Shown here: positions 8,525 to 17,215 of the stretch, piece by piece
How positions within the stretch are numbered: position 1 is the first letter of the stretch
Layout of the letters: each line of letters starts with the position of its first letter
Assembly (NCBI GenBank): GCA_001515265.1
Contig: LNDB01000001.1
Coordinates: 62,001 to 126,000, forward strand
Length of the DNA stretch: 64,000 nt
Source of the DNA: Candidatus Dichloromethanomonas elyunquensis
GTDB taxonomy: Bacteria; Bacillota; Desulfitobacteriia; Desulfitobacteriales; Syntrophobotulaceae
Direction of reading: 5' to 3'
Position numbers and translations under genes: made by a program
The notes under the pieces: generated by a model
Databases searched by the model: none
What the model saw: the letters and a program-made list of their open reading frames with translations, nothing else
Told to the model about the DNA's origin: nothing

Positions 8525-11500
8525 ATGAGTATAAAACCTTTTAATAAAATACTCGCCGCTAACAGGGGAGAAATCGCTATACGGATTTTTCGGGCCTGTA
8601 AAGAACTTGGGATCAGGACGGTCGCTATCTATTCGGAAGAAGATAAATACGCCTTATTCCGGACTAGAGCGGACGAATCTTATTTGATCGGAAAAAAGAA
8701 AAAACCGATAGAAGTCTACCTCAGTATGGATGAAATTATTGATTTGGCCTTAAAAAAAGGCGTAGATGCCATTCATCCGGGGTATGGGTTTCTGTCTGAA
8801 AACCCGGAATTTGCAAAGAAATGCCTGGAAGCGGGTATCGCGTTCATCGGACCTTCCCCCCATACTTTGGAAAACCTGGGAGATAAAATTAAATCCAAAT
8901 TGCTTGCCCACAACGTAGGCGTACCCACCATACCCGGAGTAGATAAACCCATGTCCTCTGTGGTCGAAGCTACGGAATTCACCAATATTTACGGGTTCCC
9001 TGTCATCCTGAAAGCTGCTGCGGGCGGAGGCGGCAGGGGGATGAGGGTCGTGTACAGTGAAAAAGATTTGGAGAGGGAATATCATAACGCCAAAAATGAA
9101 TCACGCAAGGCTTTCGGCATTGACGATATCTTTATAGAAAAATATCTGGAAAAACCTAAGCATATCGAAGTTCAGGTCCTCGCCGATAAGTACGGCAACC
9201 TGGTTCATCTTTATGAGAGGGATTGTTCCGTTCAAAGAAGGCATCAGAAAATCGTGGAATACACGCCGGCTTTTGCTATCCCGCGTGACTTGAGAGAAAA
9301 ATTGCACCAGGATGCGCTAAAGCTTTCCAGAGCCGTAAATTATGTGAATGCCGGCACTGCGGAATTCCTGGTGGACAAAAGCGGAAATCACTACTTTATT
9401 GAGATGAACCCCAGGATACAGGTGGAACATACCATTACGGAAATGACAACAGGCATAGATATTGTCCAGAGTCAGATTCTGATCGCCCAGGGCTATTCCT
9501 TAGACTCTCCGGAAATTGGCATTCCTTCGCAGGATGCGATTGAACCGCGGGGGTATTCCATTCAGTGCCGTATTACCACGGAAGACCCCCTGTCCAATTT
9601 TATGCCGGATACAGGGAAAATTGACATTTACCGGACAAGCTCCGGATTCGGTATTCGCTTGGATGGAGGAAACGGCTATACGGGTTCCACGATCTCACCC
9701 TATTATGACAGTCTTCTGGTTAAAATCATTTCCTGGTCGAGAACTTTTGAAAACGCGACTCAAAAAGCGATCCGGTCCATTAAAGAAATGAATGTTAAAG
9801 GGGTTAAGACCAACGAGGCTTTCCTCATTAATGTCCTTAATCATGAGACATTCCTGAGCGGGGAATGCGATACGCACTTCATCGATGATACCCCCGAACT
9901 GTTCGATATTAAACCCAAGAAAGATTATGAAACAAAAATTCTCAAATACATCGGCGAAAAAGTAGTCAACGAAGTCAAAAACACGAAACGGGATTATAAC
10001 GTGGCGCCGGTCCCTAAAATCCAGGTCCCCGCTGAACGGACCGGCTTAAGAAAGCTCCTTCAGGAAAAAGGTCCGGAAGGCTTTGTCTCTTGGATTAAAG
10101 CCCAGGACAGACTCTTGCTTACCGATACCACTTTCAGGGATGCCCATCAATCCCTTCTGGCTACCAGGGTACGCACCAAGGATATGGTCAAGATCGCCGA
10201 AGCTGCATCTATTTTGGCGAAAGACCTGTTTTCCTTGGAGATGTGGGGCGGAGCCACCTTTGACGTTTCCTACCGGTTCTTGCGGGAATCTCCCTGGAGA
10301 AGGCTGCAGGGTTTAAGGCAGCTTATCCCCAATATTCCCTTCCAGATGCTCCTGCGCGGGTCCAATGCCGTTGGTTATACCAATTATCCCGATAACCTTA
10401 TCCGGTCCTTTATCCGGGAAGCGGCTGACCAAGGAATTGATATCTTTCGGATTTTTGACAGCCTGAATTGGCTTAAAGGAATGGAAGTTGCTTTTGACGA
10501 AGTCATGAAAACGGGCAAAGTAGCGGAGGTCTGTATTTGTTACACCGGCGATATTCTCGATGAAAGCCGGGATAAATATTCTCTTCAATATTATGTGCGC
10601 AAAGCCAAAGAAATCGAGCGAATGGGGGCGCATATCCTGGCTGTCAAAGATATGGCAGGCCTTTTAAAACCGTTCGCTGCTGCTAAATTGATAGGAGCCC
10701 TCAAACAGGAAATATCCATTCCGATTCATCTGCATACCCATGATACGAGCGGAAACGGTCTTGCCACTTTGCTCATGGCGGCAGAGGAAGGCGTAGATAT
10801 TGTGGATACCGCCATCAACCCGATGGCAGGGCTGACCAGTCAGCCTGCCCTGAATTCGGTCATTGCAGCCCTGGAAAACACAGCCTTCGATACCAAAATG
10901 AACCTGGAAGACATTCAGAAAATCTGCGATTACTGGAGAGAAACCAGGACTGTCTATGAACCTTTTGAATCCGGACTGAAATCGGGAACAGCTGAAATCT
11001 ACAAATATGAAATTCCAGGGGGACAGTATTCCAATCTCAAACCCCAGGTTGAAAGTTTTGGGCTTGGGCACAAGTTTACAGAAGTCAAAGAGATGTACAA
11101 AGAGGTTAATGAACTGTTGGGAGACATCGTTAAGGTAACCCCCACTTCTAAAGTGGTCGGAGACTTCGCCATTTTTATGGTTCAAAATGATTTAACCAGG
11201 GAAAACATTTTAGAAAAAGGAAAAAACCTTTCTTTCCCGGATTCAGTTGTTGACTATTTCAAAGGAATGATAGGGCAGCCTGAAGGAGGTTTCCCGCCTG
11301 AACTTCAAAAACTGGTACTCAAGGGACAAGAGCCATTTACCTGCAGGCCCGGAGAAATACTGAATCCTGTCGATTTTGACGCTATTAAGAAAACACTCAA
11401 AGATGAATTTAACGTTAATGCCAATATGCGGAATGCTTTAAGTTATGCGTTATATCCCAAAGTTTACAGCGACTATCTCAAATCCTTAAATGAATATGGG

Positions 11501-11962
11501 CCCCTTTATAATTTAGAAAGCCATGTCTTCTTCTACGGATTAAAAGAAGGAGAGACCAGTGAGATTGATTTAGACGAGGGAAAAATTATGATCGTCAAAC
11601 TGGTGGAGGTCGGCGAAGTTGACGAAGAAGGGTATAAAACCGTTGTCTTTGAAGTCAACGGCAATAGAAGAGAAATCAAGATCGTTGACCGGAATTTTGA
11701 AGAAAAAGAGAAAGTCGATATTACTCAGATGGCAGACCCTGAAAATCCCAAGGAGATAGGTTCTTCAATTACGGGTACCGTCAGCAAAATCTTGATGAAA
11801 GAAGGGGACGCTGTTACCCATAAACAAAGTTTAGTTATTATCGAGGCCATGAAAATGGAGACGAACGTTCTCGCCCCTTCCGATGGAGAAATAGAAAAGA
11901 TTTTCATTACCGAAGGCCAGCCGGTTAAATCCGGACAGCTTTTGATGAAACTCAGGCAGTAA
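8525..11962 (+). CDS. pyc: Pyruvate carboxylase
   Basis: 1145 residues, full length for the single-chain enzyme. It contains biotin carboxylase (about 1-450; GGGGRGMRVV ATP loop, RRHQKIVE), the carboxyltransferase barrel (about 530-1000; DTTFRDAHQSLLATR) and a C-terminal biotinyl domain with EAMKMET carrying the biotinylated Lys. It converts pyruvate, bicarbonate and ATP to oxaloacetate, feeding the TCA reactions and gluconeogenesis. It works alongside ppdK found later in the window. It ends just before a strong terminator. Confidence 0.97.
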   Translation: MSIKPFNKILAANRGEIAIRIFRACKELGIRTVAIYSEEDKYALFRTRADESYLIGKKKKPIEVYLSMDEIIDLALKKGVDAIHPGYGFLSENPEFAKKCLEAGIAFIGPSPHTLENLGDKIKSKLLAHNVGVPTIPGVDKPMSSVVEATEFTNIYGFPVILKAAAGGGGRGMRVVYSEKDLEREYHNAKNESRKAFGIDDIFIEKYLEKPKHIEVQVLADKYGNLVHLYERDCSVQRRHQKIVEYTPAFAIPRDLREKLHQDALKLSRAVNYVNAGTAEFLVDKSGNHYFIEMNPRIQVEHTITEMTTGIDIVQSQILIAQGYSLDSPEIGIPSQDAIEPRGYSIQCRITTEDPLSNFMPDTGKIDIYRTSSGFGIRLDGGNGYTGSTISPYYDSLLVKIISWSRTFENATQKAIRSIKEMNVKGVKTNEAFLINVLNHETFLSGECDTHFIDDTPELFDIKPKKDYETKILKYIGEKVVNEVKNTKRDYNVAPVPKIQVPAERTGLRKLLQEKGPEGFVSWIKAQDRLLLTDTTFRDAHQSLLATRVRTKDMVKIAEAASILAKDLFSLEMWGGATFDVSYRFLRESPWRRLQGLRQLIPNIPFQMLLRGSNAVGYTNYPDNLIRSFIREAADQGIDIFRIFDSLNWLKGMEVAFDEVMKTGKVAEVCICYTGDILDESRDKYSLQYYVRKAKEIERMGAHILAVKDMAGLLKPFAAAKLIGALKQEISIPIHLHTHDTSGNGLATLLMAAEEGVDIVDTAINPMAGLTSQPALNSVIAALENTAFDTKMNLEDIQKICDYWRETRTVYEPFESGLKSGTAEIYKYEIPGGQYSNLKPQVESFGLGHKFTEVKEMYKEVNELLGDIVKVTPTSKVVGDFAIFMVQNDLTRENILEKGKNLSFPDSVVDYFKGMIGQPEGGFPPELQKLVLKGQEPFTCRPGEILNPVDFDAIKKTLKDEFNVNANMRNALSYALYPKVYSDYLKSLNEYGPLYNLESHVFFYGLKEGETSEIDLDEGKIMIVKLVEVGEVDEEGYKTVVFEVNGNRREIKIVDRNFEEKEKVDITQMADPENPKEIGSSITGTVSKILMKEGDAVTHKQSLVIIEAMKMETNVLAPSDGEIEKIFITEGQPVKSGQLLMKLRQ

Positions 11963-11973
11963 GGTATCTTAAC

Positions 11974-12006
11974 AAGGGGACGCAGCAGTTTGGCTGCGTC
12001 CCCTTT
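11974..12006. terminator. Strong hairpin terminator between convergent genes
   Basis: Arms AAGGGGACGCAGC and GCTGCGTCCCCTT form a near-perfect GC-rich stem followed by a short T-rich tail (TTTATT). It sits just after pyc and just before the end of the convergent small gene, so it probably serves both. Confidence 0.85.
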
Positions 12007-12011
12007 ATTGA

Positions 12012-12179
12012 TTAATTCTCAGTTTTTTCTTCGGTAACAGTTTTCTTTTGATCGTCCAGTTCCGTATAGATAAAAAGCAAGATGATGATGATAAGCGCTA
12101 ATTCGTATACGACGACCCACTCCGTCAGTTTGCATGAATTGCATTGACATTCTTTTTTATCTAAACTGCATTCGCTCAT
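12012..12179 (-). CDS. Small cysteine-rich single-pass membrane protein
   Basis: 55 residues from the ATG at 12179, which has AGAGGG about 8 nt upstream. A longer reading from 12239 lacks an RBS. The N-terminus holds four cysteines (CSLDKKECQCNSC), followed by one transmembrane helix rich in Ile/Leu and a charged C-terminal tail. The Cys cluster could bind a metal or form disulfides. No family is recognised. Confidence 0.55.
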   Translation of the reverse strand: MSECSLDKKECQCNSCKLTEWVVVYELALIIIILLFIYTELDDQKKTVTEEKTEN

Positions 12180-12259
12180 GATAAATCCCTCTTTCAGATT
12201 TTTTATATTCCAGTGTATTCCAAAAGAAGGGATGTGCACATTGTCCGAATGTATTATAA

Positions 12260-14008
12260 TTATCTGAGCGTTTTCAGAAAAACAGCAACCAGATAGGGGT
12301 CAAATTGGATATCTGAAAACTTGTTTAACTCTGAAATGATGTCTGAATAACTCATTGCCTTGCGGTAAGGACGATCATTACTCATACTGTCATAGGCATC
12401 CGCAATAGCAAGAATCCGGCATTCCAGGGGAATCTCTTTTCCGGCAATTCCCAAAGGATAGCCCTTGCCGTTCCACCATTCATGATGTTTTAGAATCAGA
12501 TCGGAAATATGTGCAAGATCAGGGGAAGAATTCGCGATTCTAAATCCTATTTCACTGTGTTTTTTCATTTCTTCATATTCATCAGGCTCCAGTTTCCCGG
12601 GTTTAAATAGGATTGCATCCGGAATTCCTACTTTTCCAATATCATGAAAACGGGCAAAAAGACTAAGCCTGCTTTTCTCCAGTTCACTCATTCCAACCAG
12701 AATCGCTAAATCTTCAACAATTTTTTGGAGCCTGTCGGTATGACCTTCAGTGATATAATCCCTTGCTTCCAGCGTCTTCATGAGAAGATCAACTGTTTTA
12801 CTTCTCGTACTTTGAGCATGCAAAAGTTTATAAAAATACATTTTTTCTTCGGCTTCTTTAAATACTCGGGTAAAGGTTATTTGATCAAGGGTGCCGCAGT
12901 ATGCCCAGCCCATAGAGATACTTAAAGGGATGGAATTTTGAAGATGGTTGTATTCCTCCACTTCTTGGCTGATGGAGTGGCAAATCCGGGAAACTTTTTC
13001 CTGATCGGTCTCTTTCAGGAGGACCGCAAACTCATCCCCTCCGACCCGTGCTATAATGCTTCCCTGCAAACAGGACCTGCGGAGAATTTCAGCGCAGGCA
13101 ATCAGATATTTATCCCCTTCCTGATGCCCCAGAGTATCGTTAATAAGTTTTAACCCGTCCACATCGCAAACAATAATGCCATTTGTTTTGAATTCCTGTA
13201 CTTTTTCCATAATGATCTGTTCAAAAAACCTGCGGTTGTATAAACCTGTAAGGGTATCGTGTTCTGCATAAAACCGGAGTTGTTCTTCGGTCAAGTACTG
13301 CTCGGTAATATCCCGGATTACTCCCAATATTTTCTTAGGCTGATTCTGTCCGTCTTTCTCCAGAACAGCAACCGAGTGGATAATCCGTTCTCCCCCGTCT
13401 TGCTCCCTGTTAATTCTAAATACAACATCATATTTCTCCTCATTCTGAATAAGGTTTGCTAATGCCAAATCCAAGTATGGCCTATCCTCACGGTTCACCA
13501 CGGCCTGCGCTTTATCCAGGGGCAGAATGGAATCCCCCCCTGTTATTCCGTAAATCCGGAACGCCTCGGCGGAAGCCCATATCTTTTTCCCGTGCAAATC
13601 CAATTCCCAGTTCCCAACGTGGGCTAAAGCCTGGGCACGATTCAACCGGTCTTCATTTATTTTCAGTTGAAAAAGATACGTCTTCAATTCTTCATATTGG
13701 CTTTGAATCTCCTCATTGGTTGCTTCAAGCTCTTCATGCGCTGCGATTAAATCTTGGTTGTTCTGGATAATTTTCATTTCGGCCGTCTGTACCGTTTTTA
13801 GCAATTTCCTGAGAAAAAGATAAAGCATCAGTCCGGTTAAAATAACATAAAACCATCCTTTATATGTACTGAAGATTCGAAAACTTTCTTTATCCATAGA
13901 GAAAGAATCTGCAAATGTATCGGAAAATAAAATCCATATCACACCAAGCGCCAAATAAACCAAACTGATTTTCACCGCTTGATGCTTATATTTATTTTTG
14001 TCCTTCAA
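12260..14008 (-). CDS. Membrane PAS-GGDEF-HD-GYP protein (c-di-GMP synthesis/degradation)
   Basis: 582 residues. Two N-terminal transmembrane helices, a coiled coil (about 75-115), a PAS domain (about 125-235), a GGDEF domain with intact VGGDEFAVLL, and an HD-GYP domain with HDIGKVGIP, HHEWWNGKGYP and LAIADAYDSM. Both output motifs look intact, so the protein could make and hydrolyse c-di-GMP, or one domain could regulate the other. The sensory input is probably the membrane/PAS part. It stands alone, convergent with pyc. Confidence 0.92.
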   Translation of the reverse strand: MKDKNKYKHQAVKISLVYLALGVIWILFSDTFADSFSMDKESFRIFSTYKGWFYVILTGLMLYLFLRKLLKTVQTAEMKIIQNNQDLIAAHEELEATNEEIQSQYEELKTYLFQLKINEDRLNRAQALAHVGNWELDLHGKKIWASAEAFRIYGITGGDSILPLDKAQAVVNREDRPYLDLALANLIQNEEKYDVVFRINREQDGGERIIHSVAVLEKDGQNQPKKILGVIRDITEQYLTEEQLRFYAEHDTLTGLYNRRFFEQIIMEKVQEFKTNGIIVCDVDGLKLINDTLGHQEGDKYLIACAEILRRSCLQGSIIARVGGDEFAVLLKETDQEKVSRICHSISQEVEEYNHLQNSIPLSISMGWAYCGTLDQITFTRVFKEAEEKMYFYKLLHAQSTRSKTVDLLMKTLEARDYITEGHTDRLQKIVEDLAILVGMSELEKSRLSLFARFHDIGKVGIPDAILFKPGKLEPDEYEEMKKHSEIGFRIANSSPDLAHISDLILKHHEWWNGKGYPLGIAGKEIPLECRILAIADAYDSMSNDRPYRKAMSYSDIISELNKFSDIQFDPYLVAVFLKTLR

Positions 14009-14110
14009 TACTTTTTCCCCTCTCCCAAAAGAGATGACTATACCTTTTATTATAATCTAAAATGACACAAGATTTTACTGTATTGGGATAAATTATGCAG
14101 TGTCTTATCG

Positions 14111-14150
14111 AAAAAAAAATTAGCCCCTCTTACCAATCTGGCAAAGGGGC
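14111..14150 (-). terminator. Terminator of sspH
   Basis: A GCCCCT...AGGGGC stem (14123-14128 with 14145-14150, extended inward by weaker pairs) is followed on the minus strand by an unbroken run of nine T after TAA. It lies about 30 bp past the sspH stop. Confidence 0.9.
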
Positions 14151-14180
14151 CGTCTATTATATGTAACCTGGATACAATCG

Positions 14181-14354
14181 TTATTCTGCTAATTGGGCAA
14201 CCGGTACATGGATCTTCTCTTGCTTATCCAGAACCGTAACCTCGGCGGTACCGCTTCCTTCCCGAATACTCTCAATCCATACCGGCGATCCCTGATATCG
14301 TACTTGAATTGTTTCAGGTGATGATAAAATTTCTTTTGCCCGTGTTAAGTCCAA
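14181..14354 (-). CDS. sspH: H-type small acid-soluble spore protein
   Basis: 57 residues starting with TTG at 14354; an in-frame TGA immediately upstream excludes a longer form, and AAGGAG lies 11 nt before the TTG. The sequence MDLTRAKEILSSPETI, then VRYQGSPVWIE, then a C-terminal VPVAQLAE match SspH proteins of spore formers. SspH is made in the forespore and packed in the spore core. It is a single-gene unit with its own terminator. Confidence 0.93.
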   Translation of the reverse strand: MDLTRAKEILSSPETIQVRYQGSPVWIESIREGSGTAEVTVLDKQEKIHVPVAQLAE

Positions 14355-14389
14355 GATTCATTCAACTCCTTACAGTGAACTTCCCGGCT

Positions 14390-15346
14390 TTAGTTAACGA
14401 CGTTTGTCGGATTACCGTCTAAAAAAGCCTTTAGATTGTCTGCGGCGAAATTCATTAGTCTGCTTCTTGCCTCTTTTGTTGCCCAGGAGATGTGGGGAGT
14501 AATGATGCAGTTTTTGGCATGCAGCAGCGGATTTTCAGGCGGAGGGGGTTCCTCCGAGAGAACATCCAGGCAGGCGCCGGCAATTTTTCCGCTGTTCAGT
14601 GCTTCAGCCAGATCTCTTTCTACGACAAGTTTTCCGCGGGCCGTGTTAATTAATATTGCTGATTTTTTCATTTTGTTTAGATTAGCTTGACAGATAATTC
14701 CCTCTGTTTCGGGGGTGAGTGGGGCATGAAGCGAGATAACATCCGATTCTGCAAATAGTTCATCCAGTCCTACGTAATGATAGTCTGGGGACGGGTTCCT
14801 TATTCCATGGGGGTCATAGGCCAAGACCTTCATTCCAAAGGCTTTGGCAATTTGCGCAGTTTTCCTTCCGATCCGGCCAAAGCCGAAAATCCCCATCGAT
14901 TTTCCATCCAATTCCATTAATGGGTAAATCGAGAAACAACAGTCTTTGCTTTGTGACCAGGCATCTTGTTCTCTTACCAGGGTACTGTGTTTCTGGACAT
15001 GACTGCACATTTCCAGAAGAAGAGCGAAGACCATTTGGGCCACAGAATTTGTGCCGTAAGTAGGGACATTCGTGACAACAATTTTTTCGCGGGAGGCATA
15101 TTCAACATCAACCACATCATACCCGGTTGCCAATACCCCGATGAATTCTAATTTCGGAAGCTGCTGAATATCCGCTTCTTCCAGGGGGGTCTTATTGGTA
15201 TAGATGATCTCTGCATCTTTGGAGCGTTCCAGAATCAATTCTTTTGGAGTGCGGTCATACACTTTCAGATTGCCGTACTTTTCTAACCCCTGCCAGGAAA
15301 GGTCACCAGGATTGAGCGTATAACCGTCCAGGACGACAATATTCAC
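14390..15346 (-). CDS. D-isomer-specific 2-hydroxyacid dehydrogenase (glycerate-dehydrogenase-like)
   Basis: 318 residues from the GTG at 15346, which follows AGGGGGTTAGAGAAA; a longer frame to 15403 lacks a good RBS. It has the Rossmann motif GFGRIGRKTAQIAKAFGM. The catalytic Arg is in NTARGKLV, the Glu in LSEEPPPPENPLL and the His in TPHISWATKEAR. It likely reduces a 2-oxo acid such as hydroxypyruvate or glyoxylate with NAD(P)H. Exact substrate is not readable. It precedes sspH on the same strand by 35 bp, which may be chance. Confidence 0.9.
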   Translation of the reverse strand: MNIVVLDGYTLNPGDLSWQGLEKYGNLKVYDRTPKELILERSKDAEIIYTNKTPLEEADIQQLPKLEFIGVLATGYDVVDVEYASREKIVVTNVPTYGTNSVAQMVFALLLEMCSHVQKHSTLVREQDAWSQSKDCCFSIYPLMELDGKSMGIFGFGRIGRKTAQIAKAFGMKVLAYDPHGIRNPSPDYHYVGLDELFAESDVISLHAPLTPETEGIICQANLNKMKKSAILINTARGKLVVERDLAEALNSGKIAGACLDVLSEEPPPPENPLLHAKNCIITPHISWATKEARSRLMNFAADNLKAFLDGNPTNVVN

Positions 15347-15464
15347 TTTCTCTAACCCCCTAAGGCAACAGCAATTTTTTCTACTTTTATTTAGAATACC
15401 CAATTATAAGAATGGTATCCTATAGCCGAAAGAAAAATCATTTATCGTTTACTCCAACATCTCC

Positions 15465-16024
15465 CTAGAGGTTTTCCATATCTTCCCAGTCTCTTACACG
15501 TGCAACTGCTTTTTGCCACCCTTTATAGTATTTATTCCGCTCCTCTTCGGGCATGCGGGGTTCAAAGACGCGGTTGATCCCGTATTTTTCCTTCAGTTCT
15601 TTTTCCCCCGTCCAGAAAAATAAGCGTCCAGAACCAAGCCGGTCTTCTCGCGGACCTTCTCCGCAAACCCGCGGTCTTTAAGTTCGTCACAGATTTTCGT
15701 AGTCCTCCGGCACTGCCAGACGATAGCATTGCAAACGGGCTTGCCGGTATGCTTATCCCAGACCACCGTGGTTTCCCGCTGGTTGGCGATCCCAATCGAA
15801 GCGATCTCCAGCGGGTTTACCTGATAACGGGCTAACAGCTCGGCGATGACCCCGATCTGGGTGCTCCAGATTTCCTCCGGATCATGTTCCACCCAGCCGG
15901 GCCGGGGGTAATACTGGGTAAACTCCTTCTGCGCCATTCCCACAATCCGGCTGCCCCTATCAAAAAGAATCGCCCTGCAGCTCGTTGTCCCCTGGTCAAT
16001 CGCCAGGACGTATTTTTTGCCCAC
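15465..16024 (-). pseudogene. glpK: Glycerol kinase remnant with large internal deletion and frameshift
   Basis: The N-terminal about 135 codons are excellent GlpK ([51 protein letters not shown]). The frame then stops after SGRGKKN. In the +1 frame, starting at the same few bases, the C-terminal end of GlpK appears ([14 protein letters not shown]... through WQKAVARVRDWEDMENL, stop at 15465). About 300 codons of the usual roughly 500 are missing, including most of the catalytic region, so the gene is dead. The junction TATTTTTCTGG is where both segments meet. No other glycerol genes are nearby. Confidence 0.9.
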
Positions 16025-16222
16025 CGTATTCTTCTCCCCTTACCCCGGTGTTATCGATCTGACTGCCTCACTTCATTATATTTGCCCCGTCTGTTTTTTT
16101 ACAACATGTTTTGTTATTTGGAACAAGGAACATATGTATTTTTATCTAATGAATGAACATATAAACATACGTAGGTAAACAATATTGGCTGCACAGTGGA
16201 TGCGGATTAAGTGTCTGCCTCC

Positions 16223-16505
16223 TTATTTTTCAATTTTAGCGCCGCAGCGTACACAATAAATATCCTGTCTGCTTACAATAGCCTCGCACTTTGCGCAGGA
16301 CTCATTGATTCTGGTCCCGCAGTAACTGCAGTACGTATTGTTTTTATGCTGCAAAGTACCGCACTTGAAACAAGTCTGGTTATTCTGTTTGTAAATAGCA
16401 TAGACAATTAAACCCACAAGATTTGTGATTAAGAGAAGCAGCCCCCATAAACGGGAGGTATGTCATTTACTTCATTCCAAAAAATATTCCCTTAAGCACA
16501 TCCTG
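16223..16505 (-). pseudogene. Double zinc-ribbon membrane protein, probably frameshifted at its 5' part
   Basis: The readable part is one transmembrane helix (LWGLLLLITNLVGLIVYAIY) followed by two zinc ribbons with four CxxC knuckles (CFKCG, YCSYCG, CAKCE, YCVRCG). No convincing start with an RBS lies in this frame: it meets a TGA just upstream of the helix. Coding-like sequence continues in the other frames: GIFFGMK in one, and VNDIPPVYG in another. These look like the preceding membrane part, so two small frameshifts are likely. It could instead be a short intact gene starting at the GTG near 16417. Confidence 0.5.
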
Positions 16506-16510
16506 CTTAT

Positions 16511-16543
16511 ATAAATAAAGGCGGCTACCATAAAGTAACCGCC
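16511..16543 (-). terminator. Terminator of rnpB
   Basis: GGCGGCTAC (16520-16528) pairs with GTAACCGCC (16535-16543), with one internal mismatch, and is followed on the minus strand by TTTATTTAT. It lies about 60 bp past the P1 helix of the RNase P RNA. Confidence 0.75.
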
Positions 16544-16603
16544 GGATCCATTGGATACAGATTATTTTAAATAATATCGGTCCCATAACGAAAAAAATAT
16601 AAA

Positions 16604-16961
16604 CGAAGTCAACCTATAAGCCGAGTTCTGTACCTCTTGCGAGGTGATGATCATCTATCTGGGACTGTCGTTGCCGGCAGCCTCAAGCGACCTAACCCGG
16701 GAACAGAGCGGGCCGCTCCATTGTTCCTCTATTTGGTCTTGCTCCAGGTGGGGTTTGCAGGGCCAGCCAGTTACCTGACTGCCGGTGAGCTCTTACCTCG
16801 CCTTTCCACCCTTACCGCTTACAAGCGGCGGTATATCTCTGTTGCACTTTCCTTGGGGTTACCCCCACCGGGGATTACCCGGCACCCTGCCCTACGGAGC
16901 TCGGACTTTCCTCAGAGACGACCTTTCGGTACTTGTCCCCGCGACCATCCGGTTAACTTCG
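16604..16961 (-). ncRNA. rnpB: RNase P RNA (bacterial type)
   Basis: The minus-strand transcript carries the universal GAGGAAAGTCCG motif near its 5' end (from about 16926 downward) and a typical 3' end in TATAGGTTGACTTCG. The ends fold into P1: CGAAGTTAACC (from 16961) pairs with GGTTGACTTCG (ending 16604) with a single G-U. The span of about 358 nt fits the catalytic RNA that matures tRNA 5' ends. Open frames through this region on the plus strand are not genes. Confidence 0.95.
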
Positions 16962-16968
16962 CTACACA

Positions 16969-16997
16969 ATCTTACTAGATAAAAGCAGTTTGGTCAA
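16969..16997 (-). promoter_or_regulatory. SigA promoter of rnpB
   Basis: On the minus strand TTGACC (16992-16997) and TAAGAT (16969-16974) are separated by 17 bp. The predicted start point coincides with the beginning of P1 about 8 nt downstream. Confidence 0.8.
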
Positions 16998-17108
16998 ATC
17001 AAAATTGGCGCTCAATTATCATAACACTGCCAAATATAAAATCAAGCTTTATTTTTTGACAGCAAAACCATTTTTTTGCGAAAAAGGGTTTTGCTCCAAG
17101 AAATACGG

Positions 17109-17215
17109 TTATGCACAAAGTGTGGATAAGTTGTGGATAATTTTTAACTCTTCTCTGTTTGTGACGTTATTTTGCCGCAATTGGGACCTTTATTTTGTTG
17201 ATAACCTTATCCACG
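17109..17215. promoter_or_regulatory. Cluster of DnaA boxes
   Basis: Three exact matches to TTATNCACA: TTATGCACA (17109-17117, plus) and two TGTGGATAA copies (17121-17129 and 17132-17140, minus orientation). A near match, TTATCCACG, lies at 17207-17215 and overlaps the nif3 stop. They lie in the AT-rich gap between rnpB and nif3. Such clusters away from oriC can titrate DnaA or regulate nearby genes. No dnaA/dnaN genes are in the window, so this is not evidence for the origin itself. Confidence 0.6.

Noticed and set aside
10664-11185. Long minus-strand frame inside pyc
   Set aside because: It is the antisense shadow of the carboxyltransferase domain and shows no protein-like features.
15593-16024. 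A short intact glycerol kinase
   Set aside because: The frame ends at about 135 residues and the true C-terminus continues in another frame, so it is a deletion remnant.
16637-16982. Open frames on the plus strand in the 16.6-17.0 kb region
   Set aside because: They lie opposite the RNase P RNA, whose conserved motifs and P1 pairing explain the sequence.
17109-17140. Chromosomal origin of replication
   Set aside because: DnaA boxes are present, but no dnaA, dnaN or DNA-unwinding region with the usual gene order is in the window.
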